64,000 nucleotides of DNA from Curtobacterium sp. MCJR17_055 (GTDB lineage: Bacteria > Actinomycetota > Actinomycetes > Actinomycetales > Microbacteriaceae): positions 248,001-312,000 of the forward strand of contig NZ_QKLF01000004.1 in assembly GCF_003224335.1 (NCBI RefSeq). The letters are read 5' to 3'. The translations under genes and the position numbers were made by a program. A model generated the notes under the pieces. That model was not told the DNA's origin, did not search any database, and saw nothing but the letters and a program-made list of their open reading frames with translations. This document shows, piece by piece, positions 63,460 to 64,000 of the stretch. Within the stretch, counting starts at the first letter, position 1, and each line of letters begins with the position of its first letter.

Positions 63460-64000
63460 GTGACCGATCACCATCCCGTGCCGGACGCCGGCGGACAGCC
63501 CGGCAGCCAGCAGCCGTACGGGAAGCAGCCGTACGGCGAGCACCAGTACGGACAGCCGCAGTACGGACAGCCGCAGTACGGACAGCAGACGCCGGGTGCA
63601 GCGGCTCCCGTCGGGCCGGACGGGCAGCCGCCGCTCTGGGCGCCCTGGTACGGCATCTCACTGCCGAAGGCCGTCGGCCGCTTCTTCCGGAAGTACGCGA
63701 CCTTCAGCGGCCGCGCGAGCCGCAGCGAGTTCTGGTGGTGGACGCTCGTCACCGCCGTCGTCTCCACGGTGCTCACCGGCGGTGGATTCCTGCTCGCCGC
63801 CGCCCTCGCGTCGACCCGGACGGTCCAGACGGACTACGGCACCTACGAGGTGCAGAACCCGGCACCGCCGATCGCCTTCGTGTTCCTCATCGCCGGCCTG
63901 CTGTGGGCGCTCGCGACGCTCGTGCCGTCCCTCGCGCTCGGCTGGCGTCGGCTGCACGACGCGAACCTGTCGGGTGCACTGTGGATCATCGCGCTCTTCG
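63460..64000 (+). CDS. Second DUF805 membrane protein, 3' end cut by window
   Basis: Paralogue of the preceding gene; 180 residues are visible. The N-terminal 60 residues are a shorter disordered tract with KQPYGEHQYGQPQYGQ repeats (15-bp units at 63544-63573), followed by [20 protein letters not shown] and [16 protein letters not shown], then the same WRRLHDANLSGALWII signature at the window edge. GTG 63460 has GGGGA upstream. It differs from its neighbour in having a longer loop (TVQTDYGTYEVQNPAPP) between helices 1 and 2. Confidence 0.88.
   Translation, partial: MTDHHPVPDAGGQPGSQQPYGKQPYGEHQYGQPQYGQPQYGQQTPGAAAPVGPDGQPPLWAPWYGISLPKAVGRFFRKYATFSGRASRSEFWWWTLVTAVVSTVLTGGGFLLAAALASTRTVQTDYGTYEVQNPAPPIAFVFLIAGLLWALATLVPSLALGWRRLHDANLSGALWIIALF

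Overview
The window is 64 kb of very G+C-rich chromosomal DNA, densely packed, with many 1-4 base stop/start overlaps. Gene content and RNA genes point to an actinobacterium of the Micrococcales, most likely Microbacteriaceae, with Curtobacterium as a guess: malate:quinone oxidoreductase, an Rv2578c-type radical SAM protein, a DUF4244 pilin with a tad locus beside topA, a 6C RNA, a small bacterial SRP RNA next to dnaX-recR, and PASTA penicillin-binding proteins. I see no insertion sequence, phage, integrase, CRISPR array or rRNA; this is a core-genome segment rather than an island.

Layout. 1-5.2 kb: two MFS exporters, one of them (Bcr/CflA type) divergent from a TetR-like regulator across a palindromic operator, a small lipoprotein, a PH-like membrane protein and tRNA-Ser(GGA). 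5.3-9.4 kb: pta-ackA acetate operon and an NAD(P)-binding oxidoreductase. 9.4-17.4 kb: SRP RNA with a 66-bp tandem duplication of its 3' end, dnaX-recR, lysC (with an internal start for a beta subunit), asd and mqo. 17.4-24.1 kb: a radical SAM gene under a LexA SOS box, an overlapping four-gene operon (histidine kinase, degenerate kinase-like membrane protein, LuxR-type regulator, thymidine kinase), a luciferase-like oxidoreductase and tRNA-Pro(CGG). 24.2-30.5 kb: metallophosphoesterase and bifunctional PBP (minus), DUF4177-RidA (plus), acetyl-CoA synthetase (minus). 30.8-40.5 kb: a 6C small RNA, a reduced tad pilus locus, topA-tmk-holB, a TetR regulator and tRNA-Thr(CGT). 40.5-50.6 kb: alpha-glucosidase, Gfo/Idh/MocA oxidoreductase, PBP4-type carboxypeptidase, nicotinamidase plus semialdehyde dehydrogenase, ABC exporter and an MHS-type transporter. 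50.8-55.1 kb: minus-strand operon xth-trpS-GNAT-ribD-ribA. 55.2-61.5 kb: a complete mannitol phosphotransferase module (HPr, DeoR-type regulator, EI, MtlA, MtlF, MtlD) around an unusually A+T-rich divergent promoter. 61.6-64 kb: a quinone oxidoreductase and two tandem DUF805 proteins, the second cut by the window end.

Two genome-wide habits stand out. First, at least eight genes (pta, dnaX, mqo, the PBP, the tad ATPase, the PBP4, xth and the quinone oxidoreductase) have a TAnnnT hexamer ending 6 or 7 bases before the start codon and no Shine-Dalgarno sequence, the arrangement of leaderless transcripts; the SOS gene has the same geometry with a weaker hexamer. Second, many gene ends carry a related palindrome with the core GGGAGGCC/GGCCTCCC, some of them perfect 40-54 bp palindromes; one lies in a divergent promoter region, so not all can be simple terminators.

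Nothing in the window is clearly a new defence or biosynthetic system. The most unusual items are the SRP RNA 3'-end tandem duplication, the leaderless SOS promoter, the palindrome family, the two-component operon with a kinase-like pseudo-partner fused by overlap to tdk, and a perfect 28-bp hairpin before tRNA-Pro.
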